Shown: piece by piece, positions 21,153-32,855 of the stretch
Numbering within the stretch: the first letter of the stretch is position 1
Layout of the letters: each line of letters begins with the position of its first letter
The notes under the pieces: generated by a model
Told to the model about the DNA's origin: nothing
Database searches by the model: none
The model's input: the letters and a program-made list of their open reading frames with translations, nothing else
Position numbers and translations under genes: made by a program
NCBI GenBank assembly: GCA_022376465.1
Contig: JACDTU010000020.1
Span: 248,001 to 312,000 of the forward strand
Origin: Cubamyces lactineus
Lineage: Eukaryota > Basidiomycota > Agaricomycetes > Polyporales > Polyporaceae
Direction of reading: 5' to 3'
Length of the DNA stretch: 64,000 nt

Positions 21153-23036
21153 ATGGCTCAGCACATCGACCAGCGCAGACAGGTGCACCTTCCAGGCTCT
21201 AGATACACAGGTCTTGACCCCTCCAGCTCGACATCGACGGCCGATCCTAGCTCGTCGACATCGCAAACGACCGTAACGGTAACACGGACCAGCACAGTCG
21301 TCGTACCTGACCCCTCGCAATCGTCGACGACCATGACGGATCTACCAGGCTCACGGCTATCTCTTCCCGGCACTGGGACGCAAACGAGCGCGCCGCCGAA
21401 CTCGACGCCCAGCTTCGCATTCGGTAACTTGCCGACTCTCACTGCTTGCACCTCGGACACGATCACTTGGGATTACATCGGCTCAGACGAACCCTTCTCT
21501 ATCTTGGCCTCCACTGATATCTCACCACAACCGTTGGCCAACAGCTTCACTCCTACCCGGGTCTTCGATGCTATCGTAGCGACTGACATCGATGCTGCAC
21601 AGGAAACGTACGACTGGTCTCCGGTGAATCTCGCAGGCGGAGGATGGTACTATTTGCAAGCGTCGTTCAACGGTACGATCGTGGCTCGGTCAGAATCGTT
21701 CCTCATCATGAACGGCACGGATACGTCCTGCCTCGACCCCCCTTCGTCCTCTGCCACGACCTTCCAAACAAGCGCGACCACAGCCCCGTCTGCAACTGCC
21801 ACAAGCGCTACCACCTCCCATACGTCATCGGCCGTGCCCATCCCCGTGTCCGACGCAGTCTCGAGCCATGCGCGCACAGGTGCCATTGCCGGGGGCGTCA
21901 TCGGCGGCGTGGCCATCGTCGCCGCAGCGCTCGCAGCGTACATCTATTTCGGACTCTGTCGGCGCACGCCCACGCGATCCCGTCGGCGGGCCATCGACGG
22001 CTCCGGTCGTCCCGGGCATCTGGGAAAGTGGGGAGGGCTCTCTTCCCGCGACTCCGGCATGGACATGGGACTGCCTGTCTCGAGCGTGCCTACCTCGGGG
22101 AAGCCGCCGCTCGTCGTGGGCCTCCCAAGTCGGCGTGCGACAACGGAGTCCACGGGCGCGATGCTCACACCGCTCTCGAGCACCGCCCACGGACACACCC
22201 ACAGCGCGGGCAGCCGGGGCGTCTCGGACGAGGACGTTTCGTCGATTGGACACGAAGAGAAGGTTGTGTCTGGCCGTGGGCTCGAATTCTATGCGGGCGT
22301 CCCACCCAGCCGTCGCCGCTCGTCGGCATCTGGGGCCAGCGCATCCACTCCGGTCACTCCGATCGCAGAGCCTCCCAGCTCTTATGGCGGATTGTTTGGC
22401 CGCAACCGCGCCAGGTCGCCCAGCCAGTCTCACCGCGCCCTCGCCCTCGCGAAGCTCGATGGGGAGAACGCAAACTACTCACCCTCGTCGTCGATGCCGC
22501 CCACCCCGAGCACAGCACGTTCGCAGCCGCCGCCTCCTGGTCGACGCTCTATCGACAGCATGCAACTGCGCACGTTCGACGCGCCGCCCGTTCCTATGCA
22601 GATGGCCCCTGCCGTGGCATCCCAAATGAGCCGTACCTCGTCTGGCAACGGTCCCCGACGCGCCGCCCGCAAGCCTGTCCCGACTCTGACGGAGGCAGAC
22701 ATGGCGCCCCCGCCATCTGTCACCACTCCCGTATCGACCGTGACGCCCCCTCTCTCTTCGGCGTCCACGTCGACCACGAGCATCGCCCGCGGATCGAGCG
22801 CGGACAGCCGCTCTCCGACGCTCTCTCCCCACCCGATGTACAACAACAAGTCTGGCTCCGGATCTGGCTCGACTCTCCGCCCGCCGAGCACGAGCCCTGT
22901 CCCTGGACGCCAGCACTCGCGCGAGGACCTGATGGCGGCGGGCATGGAGCTGCCGAACCTAAACCACAAGTCCAGCTTTGGGGACAGGCAGGTGCACTAC
23001 ATCATCCCGGACCTGCCCCCTCCGGCGCCTCAGTAG
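21153..23036 (+). CDS. Single-pass membrane protein, paralogue 2
   Basis: The 627-codon frame encodes a Ser/Thr-rich N-terminus, the shared ectodomain (FAFGNLPTLTACTSDTITWD ... VNLAGGGWYYLQASFNGTIV), a Thr/Ser-rich stem, one membrane helix (GAIAGGVIGGVAIVAAALAA) followed by RRTPTRSRRR, and a long disordered Pro/Ser cytoplasmic tail ending IIPDLPPPAPQ. The ectodomain aligns in hydrophobic pattern and Cys/Trp positions with the genes at 12280-13536 and 49835-51484. ATG 21153 has no signal peptide. A strong GTGAGT donor near 21098 joined to the acceptor just before 21159 would add an exon beginning at 20944 (MGANDRPRRF), which also lacks one. The true N-terminus is therefore unresolved. A role as a surface sensor or adhesin is inferred from the layout only. 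Confidence 0.75.
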   Translation: MAQHIDQRRQVHLPGSRYTGLDPSSSTSTADPSSSTSQTTVTVTRTSTVVVPDPSQSSTTMTDLPGSRLSLPGTGTQTSAPPNSTPSFAFGNLPTLTACTSDTITWDYIGSDEPFSILASTDISPQPLANSFTPTRVFDAIVATDIDAAQETYDWSPVNLAGGGWYYLQASFNGTIVARSESFLIMNGTDTSCLDPPSSSATTFQTSATTAPSATATSATTSHTSSAVPIPVSDAVSSHARTGAIAGGVIGGVAIVAAALAAYIYFGLCRRTPTRSRRRAIDGSGRPGHLGKWGGLSSRDSGMDMGLPVSSVPTSGKPPLVVGLPSRRATTESTGAMLTPLSSTAHGHTHSAGSRGVSDEDVSSIGHEEKVVSGRGLEFYAGVPPSRRRSSASGASASTPVTPIAEPPSSYGGLFGRNRARSPSQSHRALALAKLDGENANYSPSSSMPPTPSTARSQPPPPGRRSIDSMQLRTFDAPPVPMQMAPAVASQMSRTSSGNGPRRAARKPVPTLTEADMAPPPSVTTPVSTVTPPLSSASTSTTSIARGSSADSRSPTLSPHPMYNNKSGSGSGSTLRPPSTSPVPGRQHSREDLMAAGMELPNLNHKSSFGDRQVHYIIPDLPPPAPQ

Positions 23037-23540
23037 TCGCGCAACATGTACTTCTACGCCGCTACCGGCTTGGTGAGTGTATTGCGTCCGTCTGTTGTTT
23101 CGCAATGTTTCTCTAACATCTATCGTACAGTAGCCTGTACACCTATGCTTGTCTTGATCACGTCGCTCTCTATTCGTTCGCGCTATCACAGCTTGTTGTT
23201 TGGTGGTTGAGGAGGTTGGGATCCGTGCTTTCTTATCTGCTTGTTTTATCTATCATCTATGGGACTCTGTCTTGCTTACTACACCCGGAGCCTTGTATTC
23301 TATTGCGCGTATTCACCCCCCCCTGTTCTCCTCACTTGACCCCACCGTCGTCTTGCTATCGTTTACGAAACTTCCACGGGTTACGGCCTTGACGACCACG
23401 ACCCGTCCTTCGCTGCATCAGATGCATTCTTGTGTCGTTTAGGGAAGGCTAATTCGATATGTTGTTGTGCCATGATCCACATCGAAAACTCGGTCTACAA
23501 TACAGTGTACACCACAGCACGACAGCAGCCGTTTCGCTCG
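23037..23540. other. Intergenic between convergent genes
   Basis: These are the 3' ends of two convergent genes. The stretch is pyrimidine-rich and no gene is seen. Confidence 0.4.
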
Positions 23541-24651
23541 CTACTGCGGCAACCTCAGACCCAAACTGTTGAATATCATGCTCATAGCCGTCTTCGTCTT
23601 CTCGTAAAGCCTCCCAGGAGGCCCATCCGTACCGTCCTGTATGCCCCGGCCGAGCTTCTCCGCGGCGCGCCTGACGTGCTCGTCCTCGCGCGCCCACGCG
23701 CCCTCGACGTGCTGCCGCTCCCACCACTCTGCGGCCGCGGCGCGCAGCGTGGGCTCGCGCTCGATGGCGGCGTGCACGAAGCGCGCGTTCATGAGCTGCG
23801 GCTGGGTCTGCTGCAGCTGCATGCGCGCCGCGGCGAGGAGCGGGATGGGGTCTTGTTTGGGCGCGGCGCGCGGGAGGCTGTGGACGAGAATGGGGAGGAC
23901 GAGGAAGAAGAGGTGGCGGATCAGCCAGAGGTTGTCGTGCCACTGTGTCTAGTGGTGAGTGAACTGCAAGTTGAGGATATATGGGAGGTGCGCACCATGA
24001 ATACGTCGCGGCCGTCGTGCGGGAGAGCTATGGGGACGGTCGTGATCCAGTAGCTCTCGACTATGAACGCGCCGACGGTGAGCGCGACGGCCCATGCGCG
24101 CCATCGCTCATGCCCACTCCCGCGAATCGTTATCGCGCCCAATACAGCGGCTTCCTTGACATACCCCAGAGCGATCCGGGGCAGCGTGAAGACGAGGTAG
24201 TCGTCAGACGTCGTGCAGTGGTCGCAGTCCTGGATGACCGTCTGCCCGAACCTGTAAATACATCCGGTATGAGCGCGCGCGTGGGGTGGAGATGGTGCAG
24301 GAGAGACCTGACGTAGAGCGAACGCATGTCGAACGACGAAAGACGCGTCAGGAGCGCGTCGAGCGGCTTTGGGAGGGGTGTGTCGGGTGGGAGCCCCGCA
24401 TGCCGCAGGAGACTGGCTCGGATCGTTTCCGACGGCGTGTTCAGGGGTATCCGGAGTCGTTGGAAGATGTTTGGGGGCCAGAGGACGATAATGGTGTACA
24501 GCACAGATAGCGAGTTGAAGACGACAACAACGGTGAGCGCATTGCGGAGGGTGAGGAGAGCTGGTTGTCGGCGGAGGAAGAGCGCAGTCGAGACGACGAT
24601 GGTGGCGGCAGCGACGAGGAAGGCGTCGACGGAGGCACTCACTACAGCCAT
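23541..24651 (-). CDS. Multi-pass membrane protein of unknown function, conserved in fungi
   Basis: The product starts MAVVSASVDAFLVAAATIVV, a first hydrophobic segment, then has a second (VVVFNSLSVLYTIIVLWPPN). A cytosolic-looking loop follows with LNTPSETIRASLLRHAGLPP and LTRLSSFDMRSLYVR. After an intron come FGQTVIQDCDHCTTSDDYLV and the segments GYVKEAAVLGAITIRGSGHE, AVALTVGAFIVESYWITTV and WLIRHLFFLVLPILVHSLPR. The C-terminus is a helical tail (QPQLMNARFVHAAIEREPTL ... AMSMIFNSLGLRLPQ). The FGQTVIQDC-x-HC block is the most striking motif. I have seen similar proteins as hypothetical proteins across fungi but know no function. Two introns with clear junctions support the model. Confidence 0.75.
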
Positions 24652-25565
24652 TGTCGTGAACCCGGAGACGAAGTCGGCGGAGCCTGTCCCCTGGTGAAGG
24701 GCGTTGAGTATATGCAGCTCGGCGTCGTGTGAGGGTCTGTGGACGACTCGGACAATACGCGTGACGTCGTTCGTCGCTCATGTGGGCGCTTATTGAAATC
24801 CCTTTCTACATACCTAGCGCTTCGACTGGCACTGGCCAGCATGAATGGCCATAATCTGTGCTTGTACTACTACGTATGACTCTCATGCCTAACCCCACCT
24901 ATGCCAATGTGCCTTCAGCTCTCCTCATCGTACGTGCGCGCATCGGTGCCTCTGGAGTACTGTAAGGTATCGACCGAAGCTCAGGATCTTAGCTCTGGTT
25001 TGACATTTATGAAGTGTGTCCTCTATTGTGAGTACTTTCACCCGAACTTATGGTCGTAAATCAACAGCTCTTCATGTCAGACCTTGGTAGAAAGCCTCAC
25101 CCGTTCGCAGCTGCCGCCTGCACGTTGGCCAAGGTTTAGAAGAGTCGTGTCGACAGCCTACTGAGGAGTCTCAGGACGATGTAACGCAGCAGAAATATCT
25201 GGAATCATGATTGTCCGCGAGCGTCTTAGTGACTAGTCGCAGTAACGTTTCAGAATTCCGCTTGTGAGTTTGTTCCGCCTCCGCGCCCAAAGCCCTGCTC
25301 ATCTCTGGCATAGACCACGTCGGTGACCGCTTCATCGTACTATCGCAAGCCATACAGTCGAATCTACCGTGTTAAAAGGCCGTCCGCCGAGACTTTGAGA
25401 CATGGATCAGCATGGAAACCAGAACCGCTTAGATATCGGCAGTGTGACCCTGCTAATCTCGAGAGTCAATATAGCCGGCCGATTAACGGCCCACAGCCAC
25501 AAGCGCGTCGACATCGCATAAAGCCACGTCGTCTCGCTGGAAGGTGTGCTCTTACAGTGTGCACA
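24652..25565. other. Intergenic between divergent genes
   Basis: About 0.9 kb between the minus-strand membrane protein gene and the plus-strand F-box gene. No gene is recognised; small frames are random. Confidence 0.4.
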
Positions 25566-27130
25566 ATGCAAGTCCCAGGTACGTATGCAGCTCATCGAGT
25601 ATGAAGCTTGCCTTGGTTCACCTTTCATTAGCAGATGCTACAAGGCGCCAATCATGCCTGAATATCCTGAACTGGGACGTGCTCGTGCACATGGTCACCT
25701 TCCTCCCTCGTCAGGATCTGTCCCGCCTCATGAAGACCTGTCGTGCCTTTCACGCAGTCGCGCTTCGAGAGTTCCTTCATGACCCCATTGAACTCCGTGC
25801 AGACAACATTTTGTCCTTCTACGCTTGTATCCAGGGTGGCCAAGACTTCCAGCGCGCCCTGTTCCTGAGAGAGCTCGTCGTGAGCTGCTCATTATCCCGG
25901 CCTCGCTACCGCTCGCACGACCGAACAGAACGCGGAGACTGTGAACAGATGGCCCAGCTCCTCACTCACATCCTCCAGAACGCGCGTCTTCTGAAGAAGT
26001 TGAGACTCGACTGGGCCGCCGCTGGGTACTCACGCTATCTGCATGAGGCTTCACCTACACTCGTTAGCCTCGAGGAACTCACTATTCCATTTGTCTCTCA
26101 GAGCTTATGGGACGACCTGGAACAACTTCACGCTCCTCTCCGCAGGATCTGTGCCCAATTTGGACCGATGCTTGGGTCGCCTGTGGTCGACCCCTTACCT
26201 CTGCTAGAGCGCTTCCAGGCGACTCTCCAAGACGTCGATCTTTCCGGAGTCCAGTTCTGTGACGGAAGCACGCAGTACCCTGCTGTGCGCAGGTTGTCGC
26301 TGTCAGACTGTTACTCCGACTTTCTCCTCGGTGGCGTCGACGTTGCTCCGCTCCGCCGATCGTTTCCGAACATCTCAGAGCTCTCGTTCTCTGCTGCTCG
26401 AGTCCACCCGGAGGCAATACAATGGCTAGACGGGCGTAGCTGCGACAAGCCAGAACTCATCGAGCGTTGCCGTCGGTCGAACAAACACTGGCAGGCACAG
26501 CATGGCGGCTGGACCCACCTCAAGCGTGTGTCGGTCGGCCACGTCGTTGACTTGTACATGCTGGGCCTGGAGCAACATATACCTGACGTGGAGATCGCGA
26601 TGGTCTCTGAAGGCACCCTTCGGATGGTCCAAGACGTCCTCAATGATACCCTTCCCTCTTCTCTATCGATATCGCTCTTTGCTCTTGACCGCATTCTGGA
26701 CTGCATCCCGCGCTTATTCAGTCCGACCGAATCTACTCGAAGCCTATCCCGGTTCGCGTTGACTCTCCGGTGCACCAAACCCGTCATCAACATCGACAAG
26801 GTCATTGTACGTTGCCATTGACATGTTGCTCCTCACCTATGTACACTGACATCGTATGCGACCTAGGCTAACGTCTCTGCACTCCTAGCCCCTCTCAGAG
26901 TGGAACATCTCGTTCTTTGTCTGCGAAGGTGGGATACGGTCGGCATGTACTTCCTGAGCGTCGACGATCTGCGTCCTATCGACATCTCGCTCGTTCACAT
27001 ATATGGCAGGGCAGACAGCATTGTCAAAGACTTCGCACGAAATGTTCCCACTCTACGGACCGTCACGCTCATCATTGGGCGTGAGGTAGTGGAGCGGCAT
27101 TTTTGTGTAGGCGATTCTAAGTCTTGTTGA
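25566..27130 (+). CDS. F-box domain protein
   Basis: A tiny first exon from ATG 25566 (MQVP) spliced over a short GTACGT...CAG intron joins DATRRQSCLNILNWDVLVHM. The F-box follows (VTFLPRQDLSRLMKTCRAFH, AVALREFLHDPIEL), then a leucine-rich, repeat-like body (LLKKLRLDWAAAG, LVSLEELTIPFV, AVRRLSLSDCYS). After a second intron (26809-26868) the last exon runs ANVSALLAPLRVEHLVLCL to the stop at 27130. F-box proteins recruit substrates to SCF ubiquitin ligases through Skp1. Agaricomycetes have hundreds of such genes, and the target cannot be guessed. The longer open frame from 25544 is possible without the first intron, but the spliced start fits better. Confidence 0.78.
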
Positions 27131-27704
27131 ACGTGGTGAGTATCGTTGCCATATAATGATACGGGCGGCTGAAGTCTTTCGCAAGCACAGTCGCCAATGC
27201 CCTCCCTCATACCTTACCCTACAGATACCCATAATCTCTCGATCTCGCATAGAGCCTCTTTGCCAGACTCGGCTATAGTCACGACTATGTTCAGGCCCAA
27301 GGGCGCGCAGGCACCCAGGCCGTAATGGTACTATACAGCACAATATATACGGTACACCCTCGGGAGGCGCCGGTTGACACGGGAAAGCGTGAAGCGCGAC
27401 GCCTGTGTCCCATCGTAACGTCATTTGCTCCTGGCCTCATGTACGCGACTGAACCATCTTATACTTAGAACTTTACGGTCGCTCGCGTATGCCTTGCAGT
27501 CAAGCTCCTAAATCTGGTAGGATCTAAGTATGTACTCAGCTCGAAGCTCTCACGGCCACCTACCGCAGCTACATCGGCGCTCTTCCCGATGAGGTCAAGG
27601 AAGGTTCTTCCATTGGCCTCATGGGGCAGGGACGGCGCCGAGTATAAGATGTCCTATGCGGTTCAAAGCTTCCTTTACCACTTCCCTCCTTTGCTTCCCA
27701 ACAC
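27131..27704. other. Intergenic, upstream of helicase gene
   Basis: No complete gene. A coding-like scrap around 27545-27650 (reading ALTATYRSYIGALPDEVKE) could be a remnant of another gene or chance. Confidence 0.35.
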
Positions 27705-30700
27705 ATGGTTGCCGCGATCGAGCAAGCCTGCCCCGAGCAACTATTCACTGGGGGCTGCACCAGACCCAATTGCCCTCTGAAACACAATGTGAAGTTCTGC
27801 GACATCTGTTCTGTGATATGTACCCCAGTCAAGACGTGGTCTACGCACATCAAGGGTCGGCAACATCGAACGAAAGCGGCGCAAGGCAGCAGTGTCGCGA
27901 TCCGGTGCCCCATCTGCATTGTGCGTCTTTCGGGCGAATCTACCTGGCTCGACCATATCGGCAGCGCCGGTCATATCGCAAAGGCGCAACAATTAGGCAC
28001 GTCTGCGTCCGTCTATCCTCGGGATGCCTCAAAAAGCGACCACAACTACTGTCTCGTCTGCCGACGCTCCATTCATACATCGAGTTGGAAAGCGCATCTC
28101 GTAGCCGAAGGACACCGGAAGTCGCAAAACAGCGCGCTTTACAGAGCGCGATTCGAGCAAGCAGAACAGGACAGGCGTGGCGTTCACGTCTCACATGAAG
28201 AGGGCCTTGATCTCGGAGTGCTTAGCCTAGAGGACGCTCGGCGCGGATGCCAGAGCCAAATCGACATTAGCGCGGCAGCTGGATTGAGTCCTCTCACCAT
28301 CGCAGGACTGGAGACGTTCGCTGGCTCTAGCAAGAAACCCTCTGCGTATGTGTCACGCCCGCTCATTTCCAGGATGGGCTGCGTTTTCAAACTGATATTT
28401 TGGGCCTACAGGTTCTCCGCCTCAGCTGCCGTGATCGGACAACATATCACGCCACAACGTCCTGTGCAAGTGCTCGTTCGATTCTCTCAGCAACATCGCG
28501 GTCGATACGACGGTCGCCTCGAGATCACCTTGAAGGATACCATAACTCAACGTACCTTCGTCATCTTACGACAGCTACGTGCCGTCGTGGGCAACCCCGC
28601 CGATCACCAATTCTTGCGACCTACGGCCCCGTACGTCCGTCGGGGTCGCGCTCCCTGGAAACAGGGAGGCGATGTGGTTGACGGCGAACGTCCGCCCGCA
28701 CTCGATGCCGTCAAGTGGGTGAAGAAGCTCCCTCCATCACGAATCCCGGGTCCCCTTGCGGCGATCATTGCAAACGGATCGATGCGAGATATCATTACGC
28801 AGATTCGGGCGCAATTCCTACCACCAACGCTACACGCCGACACCCATGGAACGTATTTCCGCGTCCTGCTCTGGATCGAGGAAGCGCGTATGGTGTAAGC
28901 ACTCTCGGCGAATCCGGTTGCGATACATTACTGAACCGCCCCAGGGAAGATCTGCACATGTATGATATAGAGGGAGCACGATTCACCAAGGAGGGCCGTC
29001 TATACACGTCCGTCGACTTCTTTCTCGGTGCAAAGGCTGCTACTGATGAGAACCCTTCCAGACTCCCCGTCCCAGGGCTCGCAGAGAAACGCCCTAGTGT
29101 TGCACCAGGTTTGTAACGTCTTTGCTTCCCAGTAGCGCGACTTCCCTGCTCAATACTATGATAGGGGACACTATCTTGGCCCAGCAGGGGGATGGACGTA
29201 CCCATCGCGGCTTTGTGCACTTCGTCCGCCGTGACGACATCCGCGTCCATTTCCACTCGTCCTTCAACAGCGGGTCCTCCTACAACATTCAGTTTCAGTA
29301 CAATCGCACTCCTATACAACGCCAGCACCAGGCGCTCATTGCGCCATGTACATCCTCTCAGCGGTTTCTGTTTCCGTTGCCGGGCTACGAGGGCCTATCG
29401 CAGGTAGTCGCCCCCGCAGGCCTTCCACAGATAACCCTCTTCAATGCGCAGATAGCTACGAATGCTGCACAATTGCAGGCAGTCAAGTCGATTCTTCGGT
29501 TACGGACCGGTTCTGCCCCTTTCATAATCTTTGGACCGTAAGCATGGCTAGCATCTCAGTGGATTGGAATTGACGTGAGGGGTTTGCAGGCCTGGGACGG
29601 GCAAGACCATCACGGTCGTTGAGGCGATCAGGCAGATATTGCATCTCCAACCGGACGCGCGGATCCTCGCCTGTGCACCGTCAAACAGTGCGGCGGATCT
29701 CATTGCTCAGAGACTCGACGCGCTCGATACCACACAGCTGTTCCGCTGTAATGCGGCCTTCAGGGATATCCAGAGCCTCCCGGGAGAACTCACGGCGTAC
29801 TCGCTGTATCGTAACAACCATTTCGCCTTACCGCCCGTCGAAACGTTGCGGCGCTACAAGGTCATTGTGACGACATGCGGCAACTCGTCGTTCGCGTACA
29901 ATATTGGCATGCCGAACGGCCATTTTACGCACATCTTCATCGACGAGGCTGGTCAGGCGTCGGAGCCCGAAGTGCTCACCGCGATCAAGGCGATTGCGGC
30001 GGCGGGTACCCGAGTGATACTGTCCGGGGACCCGAAGCAACTAGGTCCTGTCATCCGCTCAAGCATTGCGCGGGAGTTCGGACTGGGAAAGAGCTACCTT
30101 GAGCGCCTGATGGAGCGACCAGTTTATGACCCGGACAACGGGCGAGGACGATCGTGCGTTCCTTTGAGCATGTCCAGTGCCTGCATACTTATCGTTCTTA
30201 CTCTAGCTATGTCAAGCTGGTGAAGAACTTCAGGTCGCATGAAGCCATCCTTGCGTATCCGAATGCGCAGTTCTACGACGGCGAGCTAGAGGTCTGCGGG
30301 TCGCCGAAAGTTATCAATTCGTTCCTCGGGTCTCCTCTACTTGTGAATCAGCGCTGGCCAGTCGTGTTCCACTACGTATCCGGTGAAAACGAGCGCGAGT
30401 CCACATCGCCGTCATATTTCAACATAGACGAAGCCACAGAGGTCCTCGAGTACATCAAGCAACTGCTGCGGGACCGGCAGCATCCTATCCGTGAGTGTTT
30501 GAATCTCATCGTCGGCCACTCCGTTTCGAACAATCTATCTAGGTGCGGCGGATATTGGGGTCATCGCGCCTTACTATGCTCAGGTTCGCAAGATCAGGCT
30601 CTTGCTGCGCCGTGACAACATCGAGGACGTGAAAGTGGGCAGCGTCGAAGAATTCCAAGGACAGGCAAGTGCCGAATTATCTGAGCTCAAACCTTCGAAA

Positions 30701-31180
30701 GCTAAGCCGTCTGGTGTGCCCGATGCAGGAACGCAGAGTCATCATCATTTCGACAGTCAGGAGTACGAGAGACCTTCTCTCCTACGACGCTAAATTTACT
30801 CTAGGCTTTGTCTCGAATCCACGTCGCTTCAACGGTGAGTCCAAAATGCGTCGCGGACGAGTCATTTCGCCTAACAAGGTCGACCCGTAGTCGCCGTCAC
30901 TCGCGCTCAAGCTCTGCTCATCGTGATCGGCGACGCCTCCGTGCTGTCCATCGACCCACTGTGGCGGTCATTCATGAACTACATCCACCTTCATGGTGGC
31001 TGGCGCGGGGACGCGCCTACGTGGGATGTCAACGCCCCCGTGCAAATGGACGGCAACTACGCCGCAGAGATACGGGAGGATGCTACTGCGGACATGGATG
31101 CCTTGCTGTCCCGTCTTGATCAGGGAGAGGACCTCGAGGGGGAAGCGAACGTCGACCATGCCTTCCAGGAAGCAAACTAA
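27705..31180 (+). CDS. MOV10/SDE3-type superfamily 1 RNA helicase with N-terminal zinc fingers
   Basis: The N-terminus (ATG 27705) has a CCCH finger (C9, C18, C23, H27) and then U1-type C2H2 fingers: C32-x2-C35-x12-H48-x5-H54, [20 protein letters not shown] ... H, and [19 protein letters not shown] ... H. A linker and beta-rich region precede the helicase core: motif [10 protein letters not shown] (split by an intron near 29538-29589), Ia [87 protein letters not shown]. This is the Upf1-like clade, closest to MOV10, plant SDE3 and fission yeast Hrr1, which work with Argonaute/RNAi. About eight introns are needed. All motifs are intact. It immediately precedes the A/B region. Confidence 0.9.
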
Positions 31181-31748
31181 AGTGGTAGCGGCGTCCTGGT
31201 CAGGGCTTTTGTCAGAGGTTGTTGAAACTTGATCACGAACTCGGATATCTGGTCGCGCACCTAGTGTGCCTGATGTATGAGTACCTCTCCTGAACCGTGT
31301 ATGTACAGCACGTAGCATGCGTCAAATTCGTGCTGTTTGTCTTGGCGTCACTGTACTAGTAGCGTCGAACAGGTTGTAAGATATCTGTCCCAAGGGTGAA
31401 CCGGAAAGGTAGCCTGTGCTACGCATATGATCTGACTGGAGGCGGTGCCTCGGGGTCTATCAGCTCACCGCAGCCGCGAGAAGGGCATACGCCAGCTCGC
31501 CAGTGTGGTGCACAAAGGCGTGGGTCTGAGCCGTCCAACGTCGAGAAGCCAATATCAAATGCATGCATAGTCTGAACTAACTTCGACAGACTACAATGTC
31601 AAGCCTAGTACATCTGCGGATAGCCTCCACGTTTCGGCATCAGCCTCCTGCAGGGCTGGAGTTTCGATATCGTTAGAATGCATGTCAGCATAAGCCCGAC
31701 AGTACACGCAAATTCTACTGACCCAGAGTGCCATGTCAAGATCAACCA
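31181..31748. other. Intergenic; 3' flank that is duplicated with gene A
   Basis: No gene. From about 31520 onward the sequence is copied at 36812 and, in shorter form, at 38256, marking the downstream edge of the repeated gene-A unit. Confidence 0.6.
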
Positions 31749-32180
31749 CTACCAAGTCTCGTGGTGCATACCGCGGCTCTCGTACCAAATGGGATCGTCC
31801 GTGCGATTCAGCAGTTGTTTAACGCTTTCGATGACTGATTTCGGAATTGCTTCAGCTCGGCGGTTCCGCGTCTCGTCTGTGATGGGCTTGGTAGACACCT
31901 CTTGAGCCAACGCCACGACGTAAATTTGCGTATGATAGCCGTCAGGGCCCGGGGGACCTGGGGCCCAGGCGTCGGCCACTCCATGGATCTCGCACTTGAG
32001 CTTGTGGTACATGTGTCCCGTGATCATTCCAAGGCATTGACATTCCTCTCTGACACCAGCAGGTGGGCAGTCTTGATATAATTGTAGGTTATGGCGGACG
32101 CAGTAAGCTTGTAACTCGGCTGCGTCTCGGATGTGGAAGCCAAAGATAGAGACGTATCTTGTGGGCCGCACAGACAACAT
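31749..32180 (-). CDS. Gene A1: small uncharacterised protein of a four-copy local family
   Basis: This is an uninterrupted 143-codon gene. The start is the first ATG downstream of a TATA box (MLSVRPTRYVSIFGFHIRDA). Family-conserved segments are the N-terminal hydrophobic strand plus helix (SIFGFHIRDAAELQAYC), a mid-protein strand (IYVVALAQEV), and the C-terminal block RRAEAIPKSVIESVKQLLNR followed by TDDPIWYE. A2 (37043-37474) and A3 (38429-38860) are near-identical, and A4 (48477-49013) is a diverged homologue. No signal peptide, membrane span or known domain was recognised. It is divergent from gene B1, about 0.9 kb away. The recurring divergent pairing suggests shared regulation or a joint function, which is inference. 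Confidence 0.7.
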   Translation of the reverse strand: MLSVRPTRYVSIFGFHIRDAAELQAYCVRHNLQLYQDCPPAGVREECQCLGMITGHMYHKLKCEIHGVADAWAPGPPGPDGYHTQIYVVALAQEVSTKPITDETRNRRAEAIPKSVIESVKQLLNRTDDPIWYESRGMHHETW

Positions 32181-32292
32181 GGGTCCTAGATGCTGACAGA
32201 GGCAGAGGCAATGCGCGAATTGCACGTGGGATGGTAATCGCGACTCGGAGAAGTTCTAGTACTGGTGAAGGTACACCCGAGGGCGAGCAGGC

Positions 32293-32299
32293 TTTTATA
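32293..32299 (-). promoter_or_regulatory. TATA box of A1
   Basis: On the minus strand the sequence reads ATATAAAAGCC, about 110 bp upstream of the A1 ATG. The equivalent site is altered in A2 and A3. Confidence 0.6.
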
Positions 32300-32592
32300 T
32301 TGATTAGGAGCCGGCTGCAGGGAGCATGCACAAAGCCTCATGGTATAGTGGCGTCAAAGTGAATGTAAGTCGACGTGGCGAGCGCGGGCCATTGGACTCG
32401 CCTAATCATGAGCCTGCGCACGGCAAGTTCAATGCTGATGCCCCGTGGCGACCATCTGAGCGCCAACTGTAACTTCGGTACAGTCACAGCCCATTGCAAG
32501 ACGATAGACCGCGGAAGCTCACCGCGAGTCAACAGTACTCATATGCATCAGATACGCTAGCACAGTGGCGTCCAGGGAATATTGATCTTATG

Positions 32593-32692
32593 ATGCAGAT
32601 CCAGGCTGACGCAAGGCAGATGGGCACGGCAGAGAGCACGCCGCGCAAGGCAACAACCGCCCCACGCGAGCCTCGAGGCGAGGCAACTTGCG
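32593..32692 (-). repeat. Conserved intergenic element of the A/B cassette
   Basis: On the minus strand it reads TTGCCTCGCCTCG ... GTGGGGCGGTT ... GCCTTGCG ... ATCTGCCTTGCGTCAGCC ... GATCTGCAT, closely matching the tandem copies at 48041-48167 and 48184-48325. It lies upstream of gene A in the same orientation relative to A in both pairs. Confidence 0.65.
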
Positions 32693-32745
32693 TGTGGCAT
32701 CTCATCAATGCCTCCACCGATGTCACTGCTGTTGAACGGTTGAGC

Positions 32746-32855
32746 AAGAACGAGGCGGTATGTGGCTAAGAACGAGGCGGTATGTGGCTAAGAACGAGGC
32801 GGTATGTGGCTAAGAACGAGGCGGTATGTGGCAAAGGACGTGGCGGTATGAGGCA
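32746..32855 (+). repeat. 22-bp tandem repeat, five copies
   Basis: The unit begins AAGAACGAGGCGGTATGTGG. The first three copies are identical or nearly so; the last two carry a few substitutions. Confidence 0.85.

Noticed and set aside
21644..23116. 490-codon frame overlapping membrane protein 2
   Set aside because: It is a +1-frame shadow of the real gene, with Arg/His/Pro composition typical of shifted reading of a Ser/Pro-rich gene.
23430..24053. 207-codon plus-strand frame
   Set aside because: Antisense shadow of the minus-strand membrane protein gene, whose conserved blocks and introns are clear.
32746..32855. CRISPR-like array
   Set aside because: The repeats are directly adjacent with no spacers, and this is a fungal genome. 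It is a minisatellite.
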